Below are positions 6,301 through 14,010 of a stretch of 23,837 nt of DNA, piece after piece. A program made the translations under genes and the position numbers. The stretch covers positions 942,144 through 965,980 of the forward strand of contig LSYV01000028.1 of NCBI GenBank assembly GCA_001584585.1, written 5' to 3'. The first letter of the stretch is position 1; every line of letters begins with the position of its first letter. The notes beneath the pieces are model-generated. The model made no database searches. It was not told the DNA's origin and was given only the letters and a program-made list of their open reading frames with translations. Origin of the DNA: Gonium pectorale (lineage: Eukaryota > Chlorophyta > Chlorophyceae > Chlamydomonadales > Volvocaceae).

Positions 6301-8982
6301 GGCCTCAGGTGCATGCCGTGGAGGCGGAGGGGCGGGGGCAGTGCGGGGGGGGCGGGGGGAGGGGAGCGGAGTTCGAGAACACCAAGCACGATGGGAACGG
6401 GGCCGATCAACCCGCCCTCACCCGCCCGTGTGCCATTCCCCGAAGTGATCCGGGTACCTGACTGGTTTCCTGCTAAACTACACCCTGGAAAGGGTTTCAG
6501 AAACACTGCCATCGCCCACACACGCATTCACGCACACCTACACACACGCATCCCTCGTCGGGTCGGGCGCGATGGAGGGTTCACGGGCTGCCGGCTAGGA
6601 CGCCTTTGCTAGCTCCGTAGTAGACATGTTTTCTTCACTCCGTATCGCATACGTAACCCTCGCACACATGCGTCGTTTCCATATCAACACACACCTCCAG
6701 CGCCTCGTGCTCCTCCTGCAGCCGCGCCCTGAACTCCTCGCCGTCGCCCACGCCCAGCGCAAAGAGCCCCAGCAGCTCCTCCAGCTGCGACTCCTCCTTG
6801 CCGCTCAGCAGCACGCGCGGCCCACCGCCGCCGCCGCCGGCCGCTTCCTCCTCCTCGCCGCCGCCTGCAGCCCAGGCCCCCACGGTTCACGCCAGGGGAG
6901 AGGGAGAGGGAGAGGAAGGGAGGGTCAGTATCGGCCCGTCAGGGGCTTGGCCGAAGACACATGGAGCGCAGTACGGGGAGCGCCACCTCACACAGCCCCC
7001 AGCAGCAGCCGCCCCCGACCTGGCCCGGCCCGACCCGCCACGGCGCCCGCGCAGCACACGGGGAAGGGTGGGCGCGTTTGTCCCGAGCACGCGGTTTGCG
7101 TGTCAGACGCACAGGGAGGGCAGGGTGTACGTGCCCATGCGCGGCGGCGGCCCAACGCGGCAATGCGCCCCTCCCGTACTTAGGGCAACAAACGACCACG
7201 AACAAGGCCCATGTGTGGCCGACGAGCGCGAAAGTGATGGCCGTGTGTGTGTGTGTGTCTGTGTGTGTGTGCGTGCGTGCGTGTCGTCGTGCGCCCCCAC
7301 CCCCGTCCCGCTCGTGCCGGCGCAGAAGGAATCGAGAACTCCGCATCTTACTCTGGTGACTTCTCTCTCACGCATGCGCCCTCACCCGCCCTCTCTCTCT
7401 CTTCTCTATCACTTCGGTGCCCTCACCCGGCAGCAGCACCCGCCCTCACCCGGCAGCAGCACCGCCGCCGCGAACGCGCCCAGCGCGGGCAGCACCGCGC
7501 CCTGCTGCCCCAGCCACCAGGCGTGCACTTCGCCCGCGTCCAGGCCGCTCAGGCGGGGAGGCCGGTAGCCGCCCTGGCTGGCGGGGGGGGGAGGGCGCGG
7601 GGGATGAGAGGGGGAACGCGGGGGGTGTATGGGTGGAGGGGAGAGAGGGGAGAGGGGCAGGTAGGGTGGTGTAAGGAGCGCCCCCCCATTCCCATATTTT
7701 GGTATGGACGCGCCTACAGTGCCCTACTCTTCGGTCATCGCTCAGCTTGCCCACGGACTGAATAACCCCCCTATTCCCGGCCCGCTTATCCCTTCCTTTC
7801 CATCCCGTCCCCCGTCCTGCCCCGCCCCAGGCCGGTGACCCGCACCACTCACTCGAGGGGTGCCACTTCCAGCCCGTCCCAGCTAGTCCCACCCCCTCGC
7901 CCCGCTTCATCCTAACCCAGTCTGATCTCGCGTGGCGGGAGACTGCCCACCCACCCACCCCAAGCACGCCTTGCAGGATGCGAGCCACTCACTTGACGAG
8001 CACCATCTCCATACCATACCATCCTGCCCCGTCCCGTCCCGCCCCGCCCCGCGCCATCCCGTCCAGTCCCCATGCCGCTATGATCACCACTCACTTGACC
8101 AGCGCCAGCACGATGGCCACCAGCAGCTGCAGCTCCTCCCGACTGCCCATCTTGAGGCTGGCCAACGAGCCCCCATCGGCCGCAGCGGCAGCGGCAGCAG
8201 CGGAGGCCGAGGAGGCGCCCCCAGTGCTGCCGCTGCGGCCCAGCGCCGCACCCCCGCCAACGGCCCCTGCCGCCCGCGCGAACTGCAGCTCCAGCACATT
8301 GCTGGGGTGCGACTCGTATTTGCTCGCGGGCAGGGAAACGTCAGTCAGGGCCTTTAGGGGGAAGCTCTTGGCACCGGTGGCAGCGGAGGTGGGGTCCGCG
8401 GCCGCCGACGCGGCGGCGGCGGCATCTTGGCGCCGCGCGGCCGGGCCGGGGTTAGCGCCAGGGCCGTCCTCGTGGCCGGGGGGCCGGAGGAGGTGGAGCG
8501 AGGGCTTGAAGCCGCGACCGTGCTTGGCGCGCCGGACGGTGATGCAGAGCAGGCGCGTCTGCGGCGCCTCCTTGGCAAGGAAGGTCTGGGGGAATGGATG
8601 GTGGTGCCGGCGTGGGGTGCCCGTTCACGGTTTAACTCTTCCCTCCCTCTCCTCACGCTGCTGCTTTTATTTAATCTATTGTGCACGCGCACGCCCGTTG
8701 TTGAGAAGCTTGCGTGTACGGGGTGTTGTGCGAGCTGTCGATTCCAACCCCGGCCCAGCTTGCCTTTGCCCCGAGCGCCTTTAAAAGCTGAGCTCCAGTG
8801 AATTCGTCCTGCTGCTTGAGCTTAAGAACATGAAAGGCAGCTATGAGTATGTCATCGGTGTTTGCAAAGAGCGCCTCGGCTTCGCGTTGCAAGCCTGCGT
8901 CAATCAGCTGCTTGCTCATTAGCGTTGCATGGCTAAAGGAACCTGCACCGTCAGAAATTGGTGGGACGGAGACACTGGACAT
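225..8982 (-). CDS. SEC3: Exocyst complex subunit SEC3/EXOC1, 13 exons, C-terminal part beyond left edge
   Basis: SEC3 is an exocyst subunit that binds PIP2 and Rho-type GTPases and marks sites of secretory vesicle tethering at the plasma membrane. Conceptual splicing of 13 exons, each listed separately, gives about 694 codons with every junction in frame. Residues about 50-236 resemble the SEC3 N-terminal PH-like lipid-binding domain (LLCITVRRAKHG, then FPLKALTDVSLP, then EELQLLVAIVLALV) but carry Ala/Gly-rich inserts. Residues about 300-500 match the SEC3 coiled-coil region, including LEELLGLFALGVGDGEEF and TKLRHMRADIAAIE, which closely parallel plant SEC3 as I recall it. Residues about 530-600 match the start of the helical-rod part. 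Plant SEC3 is near 890 aa, so the last 400 or so residues should lie left of position 1. ATG 8982 is the first in-frame ATG. The family call is strong; individual exon ends are less certain, especially for exons 1 and 12. Confidence 0.87.
1102..1221 (-). CDS. SEC3: SEC3 exon 12
   Basis: Residues 602-641, ANPIDYALTGHSAARVAAGA, then a Gly/Ser-rich repeat (GSVLGSKPPGSVLGASV). The acceptor is CCTCCAG|GCC. The donor could be GTG|GTGGGT (chosen, phase 0) or one codon earlier. This is the family's variable, poorly conserved linker, so support is phase and splice signals rather than similarity. Confidence 0.6.
1603..1660 (-). CDS. SEC3: SEC3 exon 11 (short)
   Basis: A 58-nt exon for residues 582-601. 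The joined reading NILLRKELRVSVSELRKAAQ matches plant NLLLRREAREFANELR. The acceptor is GCGCACAG|G and the donor CAC|GTGGGT is in phase 0. The phases on both sides support this small exon. Confidence 0.75.
1971..1999 (-). repeat. Dispersed intronic repeat A, copy 1 (minus)
   Basis: Reverse complement carries AAGATGGGGAAACGGGTCGCG, shared in near-identical form with copies at 4631 and 5349. Located in SEC3 intron 10. Confidence 0.7.
2326..2476 (-). CDS. SEC3: SEC3 exon 10 (helical rod)
   Basis: Residues 532-582. SRLLPPSHDRLRSACGRHAE and LPRLAGEVVAAVNILL align with the plant stretch from RPDHADLRYKCRTYARLL to SSLNLLLRRE. The acceptor is CCCCCAG|GC and the donor CTCAG|GTGGGG is in phase 2. Confidence 0.85.
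2880..3003 (-). CDS. SEC3: SEC3 exon 9
   Basis: Residues 491-532, EARESLASLRSRFVTSALTA and onward, equivalent to the plant stretch [20 protein letters not shown]. The acceptor is CCGCAG and the donor ACC|GTGAGC is in phase 1. Confidence 0.83.
3342..3507 (-). CDS. SEC3: SEC3 exon 8
   Basis: Residues 435-490. RLPLITSAAWQLHATLSRLD corresponds to the plant segment around NIEACEWLAKALRGLE. An algal Gly/Ala insert follows, then SPYLLQLRVVQ. The acceptor follows a pyrimidine-rich CCCCGCCCCGCCCC tract. The donor is CAG|GTGCGT, leading into a GTGC run. Confidence 0.83.
4027..4060 (+). repeat. CCCCAA hexamer array in SEC3 intron 7
   Basis: Four CCCCAA units then CCCCATCCCC. On the transcribed strand this is a run of GGGGTT units, capable of forming a G-quadruplex. 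Confidence 0.9.
4113..4186 (-). CDS. SEC3: SEC3 exon 7
   Basis: Residues 411-435, DLLSSLRLPADVEAVLEAPP. Joined directly to exon 6 it keeps the spacing between the NN pair and the LRLP motif seen in plant SEC3 (LRVP) and the equivalent human spacing. The acceptor is CCGCAG|GAC. The donor is GGCAG|GTAGGG in phase 2. Confidence 0.85.
4217..4266 (+). repeat. Arm 1 of a 50-nt perfect inverted repeat flanking SEC3 exon 6
   Basis: Starts TGTGTGTTACGTCATGCGAA and is the exact reverse complement of 5541-5590. It lies in the intron between SEC3 exons 6 and 7. Confidence 0.95.
4631..4659 (+). repeat. Dispersed intronic repeat A, copy 2
   Basis: TAATAAAGATGGGAAACGGG followed by TCGCGCGGG, in SEC3 intron 6. 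Confidence 0.75.
4863..4999 (-). CDS. SEC3: SEC3 exon 6 (conserved coiled coil)
   Basis: Residues 365-410. EDLDETLAVFDTKLRHMRAD and SNNALERHARNNGALRATLQ align without gaps to the plant motif [20 protein letters not shown] and its continuation. Boundaries are CCCGCAG|AGGATC and CTGCAG|GTCGGC. The exon is 137 nt, so skipping it would shift the frame. It is flanked by a 50-nt perfect inverted repeat. Confidence 0.9.
5349..5380 (+). repeat. Dispersed intronic repeat A, copy 3
   Basis: CAATAAAGAACGGGAAACGG followed by GTCGCGTCGCGG, in SEC3 intron 5. Confidence 0.75.
5541..5590 (-). repeat. Arm 2 of the 50-nt inverted repeat
   Basis: Starts CTGTTTGCAGCCTGTCCACA and is the exact reverse complement of 4217-4266. 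It lies in the intron between SEC3 exons 5 and 6, so the two arms enclose exon 6. Confidence 0.95.
5908..5992 (-). CDS. SEC3: SEC3 exon 5
   Basis: Residues 337-365, AANVQALMSCLPAAEAVVAA and onward, matching AANVHAILESEPLVDEV of plant SEC3. The acceptor is CTACGCAG. The donor is CTGG|GTGGGT in phase 1, which fits exon 6. Further in-frame copies of this donor lie downstream (see findings). Confidence 0.87.
6003..6066 (+). repeat. Dispersed intronic repeat B, copy in SEC3 intron 4
   Basis: Contains GTCATTGG, then GCGTTCTCACTAGAGGAGCC and TCAGGTGCATGC. The same order occurs at 6269-6318. Shorter, more diverged relatives lie at 433-466 and 3063-3092 and, more weakly, at 5090-5122. Confidence 0.7.
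6156..6271. repeat. Long foldback (arms 48-49 nt, loop 19 nt) in SEC3 intron 4
   Basis: Left arm 6156-6203 and right arm 6223-6271 pair with one base bulge and one mismatch. The core is CCCCCGACCTTAGCTCCGGG against its complement. The loop is a C/T-rich 19-mer. A short extra stem, GGTCTC/GAGACC, sits on the left edge at 6141-6159. It may be a non-autonomous foldback element or a small-RNA precursor. Confidence 0.9.
6269..6318 (+). repeat. Dispersed intronic repeat B, second copy
   Basis: GTCATTGG, GCGTTCTCACTGGAGAGGCC, TCAGGTGCATGC. Together with the copy at 6003-6066 it brackets the foldback at 6156-6271. Confidence 0.7.
6695..6864 (-). CDS. SEC3: SEC3 exon 4 (start of coiled coil)
   Basis: Residues 280-336. 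It starts with an acidic/Gly-rich linker (GGEEEEAAGG) and runs into LEELLGLFALGVGDGEEF and RLQEEHEALE, one of the strongest matches to plant SEC3 (MEALLGTYVMGIGEAEAF, as recalled). Boundaries are CTGCAG|GC and CTGGAG|GTGTGT, ending in phase 0. Confidence 0.9.
7243..7284 (+). repeat. GT-rich microsatellite in SEC3 intron 3
   Basis: About 42 nt of GT repeats passing into GCGT units. Confidence 0.9.
7450..7577 (-). CDS. SEC3: SEC3 exon 3
   Basis: Residues 237-280, including PPRLSGLDAGEVHAWWLG, which aligns with the plant segment around LPKVVGIDVVEMALWAKDN. The acceptor is a G/C-rich tract ending in CCAG. The donor CCGG|GTGAGG leaves phase 1. A second identical donor lies 23 nt downstream (see findings). 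Confidence 0.83.
8095..8585 (-). CDS. SEC3: SEC3 exon 2 (PH-like lipid-binding domain)
   Basis: Residues 74-237, starting TFLAKEAPQTRLLCITV after the acceptor TTCCCCCAG. It carries most of the predicted PH-like fold, interrupted by two low-complexity inserts: an Ala-rich one after HLLRPPGHEDG, and an Ala/Gly/Ser-rich one after VLELQFARA. It ends inside a codon at CTGGTCAA|GTGAGT. The alternating hydrophobic stretch EELQLLVAIVLALV corresponds to the closing helix of the SEC3 PH domain. Confidence 0.85.
8764..8982 (-). CDS. SEC3: SEC3 exon 1 (start codon; possible GC-AG intron follows)
   Basis: Encodes residues 1-73, beginning MSSVSVPPISDG. It contains the helical stretch AGLQREAEALFANTDDILIA, which parallels the N-terminus of plant SEC3. 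The exon has to end in phase 0 to meet exon 2. The best phase-0 site is AAG|GCAAGC at 8764/8763, which fits the consensus of rare GC-AG introns. A GT alternative in the same phase (GGG|GTTGGA, exon end at 8749) has a poor donor. Confidence 0.7.
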
Positions 8983-9973
8983 GCTGCATCCATGCCGTAC
9001 AATGGACACGCTGCCGTACAATAACTCGGGGACCCAGGGGGCAGCGGGTCTAGTACAGTAACCGCTGGCCGCCTGAGGACAGATGGCCGACGACAGGTCA
9101 CTTATTGGCCCCTCAGGGACGGGAGGACCTAGAAGTGCCCGTCTGCTCGTTCTTACAAGTCCGGCAAGCCAAGTCACTGCGTGGCCCAACTGGTAACGCT
9201 GCGCCTACGGCACCTAGGGCACATGTGTCCCTCATCCTTGGCAATTGTCCATTTTTTCAGTTGCACTAGGAAAACGCCCGCTTCACCAAGCGCCGTAAGC
9301 TGAGTGGGACTTGGTGGGCATGCCGCCGGCAAACTTGACACTAGTGCGTTGCGAAGCCGGGAAGGGTCACAGGGAGGTCAGACGAGGAAGGGCAGGACCA
9401 CGGATGCTACGGGACGGCCGGGCTCGGCCGCACCCAGGGACGTGGCAAGTTCCCCATATGGATCGGAGACACGCTCCTGGGGCGGCCGCCCGCTCGGAGA
9501 GTCCGGAGAAGGGGCAAGGGAGTCCGCAAAGCTGAAGTCCGGCAGAGCTTAAGCAAGCTTGCAAGTTGGGGTTAATGCCAACGTTCCGCCCCCGTCACCC
9601 CGTGGTCTCCCCCTACCTGCCCCCCCCCGGACTCTCCGGATATGATCATACCATAAGTCACAAAGGAGCAAGAGGCACCATCAACCCCAGAAGCCAGAGT
9701 CCTTACTAGGCATGTGCCTGCAAGCCAGCAGTCCGCACTAATAATGAAACATCAACATATTCACAGTTGTTAAATTCGCGTTGTATGGGATGTTCATTTG
9801 GTGGTGAATTCTAGTGCGCCGCCGTATGGGGCCTTGTGCTCGTTCCCCCTTGCAACTTGTCGCACACTCTTCTTATTTCCTTAGGCTGCTATCATTTAGT
9901 GTGCGCACTGCGAATTACCGCTGCGCGGCTAGTTGCTCTTTCTCTAGGCCACAGCGGCGCGAGCGGCGCAAGA
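8983..9973. promoter_or_regulatory. Divergent intergenic region between SEC3 and plastid L3 gene
   Basis: The first ATGs of the two divergent genes are 991 bp apart, so this stretch must hold both promoters and both 5' UTRs. No convincing coding exon is visible. Positions 9700-9800 are less GC-rich than their surroundings. Two pyrimidine tracts ending in TAG (TTTCCTTAG and TTTCTCTAG, between about 9877 and 9950) could be acceptors of a 5' UTR intron of the L3 gene. A 12-nt inverted repeat (CGGAGAGTCCGG, 9495-9506, against 9627-9639) is present but short. I cannot place a transcription start. Confidence 0.5.
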
Positions 9974-10342
9974 ATGGCCATGCAGCAGATTCGGGCCTTC
10001 TCTGGCCGCAAGATGATGCGTTCCTCGGCGGCCCCCACCCGCGTCAGCCGTGCCCGCGTGGTCGTGGTGGAGGCGAGGCAGTTCAGGAAGGCGATGGGCG
10101 TGCTCGGCACCAAGGCCGGCATGCTCAGCTACTTCACGGCTGACGGCCTGTGCGTGCCGGCGACCGTGGTGGCGCTGGAGGAGGGCAATGTGGTGACCCA
10201 GGTGAAGACCGAGGACACCGACGGCTACAACGCGGTGCAGATTGGCTACAAGGCCGTGGCTGAGAAGAAGGTCACCAAGCCTGAGCTTGGCCACCTTAAG
10301 AAGGCTGGCGTGAAGCCCATGAGGCACCTTGTGGAGTTCAAG
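9974..10342 (+). CDS. PRPL3: PRPL3 exon 1 (transit peptide and N-terminal domain)
   Basis: Codes for residues 1-123, from [18 protein letters not shown] to MRHLVEFK. The donor AAG|GTGGGC is in phase 0. Confidence 0.95.
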
Positions 10343-12769
10343 GTGGGCACTTGCTTGGACGGGCTGGGGCCCGAAAGCTCGCACGGCTTGTATCATGACA
10401 ATCGCTTTATATATTTGACAAAATGGGGGATCGACAGCGACCCCAACTGGTTTGGCTGGCTGACGGCCACAATTCTTCGGCAGGCGCGGGGCTTTGCTGC
10501 CCAGCAAGCCCGATGCTTGACACATTGCAGCAAGTTGCGTTCTGATATTCTGGCCTGGTTTATACTAACCTATGCGTCGCCTCTTGCCTCCCTCCCCGTT
10601 CCGTCCCCCTCCCCGAGCACAGCTCAAGGACCGCGCTGCTGTGGAGGCTTACCAGCCGGGCCAGGAGCTGGACATTGCGGCCGTGCTGAAGGAGGGCGAG
10701 ACCGTGGACGTGGCGGGCGTGACCGTGGGCAAGGGCTTCCAAGGTGGGGAGGCCTTGCACGGCAGGGGTTGCTGGTGGCTGGCCGCTGGCTGTGGTGGCC
10801 GGCTGCACCGAGGACTTGCCAAGCCCTTCAGCAGACAGCTCCAGCTGTGGTTATGTCGCCCGTTTGGGATGCTTTGAGGTCACCAACCTTGTTCCGTGGC
10901 GGAACGATACAGCGTGGGTACCAGCGGTACGTGGTGCAGCGAACGACTGAGTCGACATCCCTGCGATTAGCAGCGGCCCCTCTGCGGCTCATCATCGGTC
11001 CACTTTCAAATGGCCTCAATCGCACTAGTGGACTGGTGCAGCCCGGGGCGGCTTTCTCGCCTCAGGCTTCATCGGTGCCCCCTCCCTCCGGGCGCACTAG
11101 CTTGGCGGGAGGGGGCGTTCCGTGGCTTGGCGAGACGACGGCTTGGGGGGCGCGCGGCTAACCCGCGGCGTGGCGAGACGGCGGCTTGGGGCGGGGAGCG
11201 GGGGGCGTGGCTAGCCTGCGGCGTGGCGAGGCGGCTGCCAAGGAAGCGACCGCGAAGCGATCCGCCACCAGCCGCGTGGCGAAGCCCATCTCTGGGAAAC
11301 CGGCTGCACCATCAGCGGGCGGCCTTCGTTCTCGAGCCGGACATGTTGTTTTAAGGGAGTGCTGCTTCACGAAGTGACCAAGCTTGCGACGCGAGGGCAG
11401 CAACAGCAGCATGGGGAGCAGCAAGGCCCAGCGCAGCGACCTGCAAAGTCAGTCCACCCAGCGTCCACATGGAGCTTCACGTGCATCCTCCAGGCCAGTG
11501 CCTCGCCTTCGCGTGTGGCCGGTCGCCCGATAGTGTCGTCATGAGCTGATGGTGGCAGCTGCCAGCGGGGACCCCGCGCGCTCGTCTGATTCTCACCTCG
11601 AACCTGCGCCGCCCCTCACGCCGACCCGCGTTTGCCACCTTACCCGCTCCCCTTAGGCACCATCAAGCGGTGGCACCACAAGCGCGGTGCCATGACCCAC
11701 GGTTCCAAGTCGCACCGTGAGCACGGCTCCATCGGTTCCGCCACCACCCCGTCGCGCGTCTTCCCCGGCCTCAAGATGGCGGGCCAGGTGCGGAAAGCGA
11801 GGGGACCCGCCTCTCATCGTTCGTGGTTGGCCTTGTTGGCGGGCATGGTCGAAGCAAAGGACGGGTGTTCTGTTTGCGCGGAGTAGCCGCTTCTTCGCCT
11901 GCCCTCGGCCAGATGCGGCTTAAGGAAAGGAATGCTGGTGCAACATGTCGGGGTGCAAATGCGAGTCCGTTACCCGGCCTTGAATTGGCTGGCGATTCAG
12001 GCCGCAGGGATATTGTGACTTTCGAGAACAACCGGGAATTTGGGCAGAGTCAGCTCGTTTCGGTTCATAATACGGGACGTGGTGGAGCCGGGGCTGCGGC
12101 CAGCTGCTCCATTGTGGGCAAGCAGCTGGTGACTGCGTGCTGTGCTGGCGGGCTCTCACTCTGGACGCTCTTTGGCCGGTGATTGCGGAAGGAATATGTG
12201 CCCTAACTGCACATGTGGGGCGTGGAATGCGGGCTAAATCGGGGTTGCGCGCCGGTCGCCTCACTCGCGCATCGGCGAGTTGGCGCCATATGGGGCCAGG
12301 GCTCTTCATTAGTTCGTTGATTGGGGCAGCGAGGCGCAAGCTGCGGTTGCAGCGCTGCAAGGCCGCCGCCGCCCGCTGCTGAGCTGGCGCTAGCGGCGTA
12401 GAAGCTCAACTCGCTGCGGCACGTGTTAGTTGCTGTGTCGTCGAGGAGGGCCGGCCAAGTCCGCTGTTGGGCGAGATGTCTTCTCGGGGAGACGAACCGA
12501 ACCAAGTGCCTTCTCCCCGCATCTTACCACCCCCGTCGGTCCGCCGTCCATGCGGGCTTGGCTGGCGACCCTTTGAATACGTGCTTACCTGGCCTCGCTC
12601 TCCACCCTGTCCCCCGCAGATGGGCAACGTTCGCTCCACCGTGAAGAACCAGACCCTCCTCAAGGTGGACGTGGAGCGCCGCGCGCTCATCGTGAAGGGC
12701 AGCGTGCCCGGCAAGGTGGGCAACGTGGTGGAGGTCACGCCCGCCAAGCTGGTCGGCGTCAACTGGTAA
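9974..12769 (+). CDS. PRPL3: Plastid 50S ribosomal protein L3 (bacterial-type uL3c), four exons, complete
   Basis: uL3 is a 50S subunit protein that binds 23S rRNA early in assembly and reaches towards the peptidyl-transferase centre; this is the nuclear-encoded plastid form. Exons are 9974-10342, 10623-10743, 11657-11787 and 12620-12769 (771 nt, 256 aa), all joining in frame at GT-AG sites. The first 36 residues or so, rich in Ala/Arg/Ser and ending around VVVVEAR, look like a chloroplast transit peptide. The mature part opens with [14 protein letters not shown], typical of bacterial L3. Exons 2 and 3 carry the L3 signature region ([20 protein letters not shown]) and exon 3 the [20 protein letters not shown] loop. 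A start at ATG 9974 gives the usual transit peptide; the frame is open further upstream but has no earlier ATG. Codon use is strongly biased, as expected for a highly expressed gene. Confidence 0.97.
10623..10743 (+). CDS. PRPL3: PRPL3 exon 2
   Basis: [20 protein letters not shown] through VTVGKGFQ. The acceptor is GAGCACAG and the donor CAAG|GTGGGG is in phase 1. Confidence 0.95.
11105..11245 (+). repeat. Imperfect ~50-bp tandem repeat in PRPL3 intron 2
   Basis: About 2.5 copies of a unit containing GCGTGGCGAGACGGCGGCTT and ending in a GGCTAACC or GGCTAGCC variant. It lies within the 913-bp intron 10744-11656. No open frame or known element is recognised. Confidence 0.6.
11657..11787 (+). 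CDS. PRPL3: PRPL3 exon 3
   Basis: Completes the L3 signature with [20 protein letters not shown] and ends KMAGQ. The acceptor is CCCCTTAG and the donor CAG|GTGCGG is in phase 0. Confidence 0.95.
12620..12769 (+). CDS. PRPL3: PRPL3 exon 4 (C-terminus)
   Basis: [20 protein letters not shown] to the terminal KLVGVNW and TAA. Bacterial L3 proteins share this RxTxxNLxVxxVD-type segment. The acceptor is CCCCGCAG. Confidence 0.95.
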   Translation: MGNVRSTVKNQTLLKVDVERRALIVKGSVPGKVGNVVEVTPAKLVGVNW

Positions 12770-13515
12770 ACGACGGAGCTGTGCTGGACGGCGGCGACCA
12801 AACAGACAGCCTCGACCGTCTGCGACGGTCGGGGCCCGCCGGACAGATGGCCCACCGGCGGGAGGCGGGAGCGGGCGGCCGGTGGGGCTTGGGGTGGGGT
12901 TGGCCGCGTTCCGGGCGCTCTACACGAGCGCGCGGTGTGTTGCGGTGCCGCGCCGTGTGAACGGCCCGTGGGCCACCCGGCTGCGGAAGGCGCGGGGTGT
13001 GCGGAGCACCGGCGCTGAAGTGTGAGGGGTACTCCCCGGGTTGACGGCACTGCTGTTGGGCAGCCCAGCAAGTCCGGGAGGCGTGGCTGATCGGTGTTAT
13101 GGGGGGTTTTGTGGGAGCCGGGACCGCTCGGGCCTGGCCCGAGCGTGGGCCCGGCGACCTCTTGTGGTAACGGTGCGTGGCGCTTTGTCGCTGTGCCATC
13201 CCTGGGCGAGGACACGACAACAGCGGCGCGGTGTTGCGTGGTGTGGTGACGGCGGGCCGTCTGGCGATTTTTTTACGCACGTGTGCGGCGTGCGCCGCCG
13301 ATCGAGCGCCCACTACCTTGCTAGCAACACTGCGCGCGGCTGGGGCGGCTGGCAGCTATGTCGTGCGCGATGCCTGGCTTGCTGCGCCGACGACCGGCTT
13401 GTGTGCATCGTGCCTCGCGATTCCACCACGGGTATGAGTTTGCTTGTGCCATGTGGCTATGGACGCATGCCGTATCGTGCGTTGACAATGTTGCTTGTAA
13501 CGGAGCAGCGAAGGC
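12770..13515 (+). other. PRPL3 3' UTR (predicted)
   Basis: Runs from the stop codon to just past the only TGTAA I found in this stretch (13496-13500). No coding exon is seen. Its start holds a perfect stem, GACCGTC at 12812-12818 with loop TGC and GACGGTC at 12822-12828. A 3' UTR of about 0.7 kb is plausible for this group. Confidence 0.55.
13496..13500 (+). terminator. Algal poly(A) signal TGTAA for PRPL3
   Basis: TGTAA is the standard polyadenylation signal of Chlamydomonas-type nuclear genes, normally 10-20 nt upstream of cleavage. This is the first one after the PRPL3 stop codon and lies before the next plus-strand gene. Assignment is by motif and position only. Confidence 0.6.
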
Positions 13516-14010
13516 AGAGCGCTTGACCAACTCGTGAGACCGCCCCAAGTTCAGTCAGTCACGAGCCCGATCCCGCCTCAACCAGTCATCGTCACGGGGA
13601 TTCTTTGGCACCGAAGCAGCAAGAAAGAGGGTCCCACTCCCGGTGCTAGCGGGAGGGCACACGAATCAAGCAGGATTCATTTGGCGCCAAGCCCGGGTCC
13701 CAACTTGAACGTTACGTTATATACCCCCCTACAGGAATCCTGTGTGACATGCCTCCAGAGCTCCCGGGTATTTCGTACCTGGCCGCTTTCGTCTCCGCCG
13801 TGAAGGCCACACGCGCCCCAACGGCGACATGAGTACGTGATAAAAGTATTGAACCGTTGTCTAGAGAACCTCATCGGTGCCCTTCACGGAAACGCGGGCG
13901 TTTTGCCCGAACGACTGTTCCTGCCCCCAAAGACCCTTGAATGACATATATTTTTGAATTCCATGTAAGACGGCCCCCAGCTGCACGGTAGCTTGCTGCT
14001 TCCTGAACCC
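13516..14010 (+). promoter_or_regulatory. Upstream region of the MYND gene
   Basis: About 0.5 kb between the predicted PRPL3 cleavage site and ATG 14011. It must contain the MYND-gene promoter and 5' UTR. A TATA-like TTATATA lies at 13717-13723, about 290 bp before the ATG, and a T-rich ATATATTTTT at 13944-13953. Neither is proven to be functional. Confidence 0.35.

Noticed and set aside
9836..9973. Upstream extension of the PRPL3 frame
   Set aside because: It opens with GTG, not ATG. ATG 9974 gives a normal chloroplast transit peptide.
9944..10525. Minus-strand open frame of 193 codons
   Set aside because: Antisense shadow of PRPL3 exon 1, produced by its biased codon use.
11105..11245. 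Tandem repeats considered as a CRISPR array
   Set aside because: Units are contiguous and diverged, without unique spacers, and lie in an intron of a eukaryotic gene.
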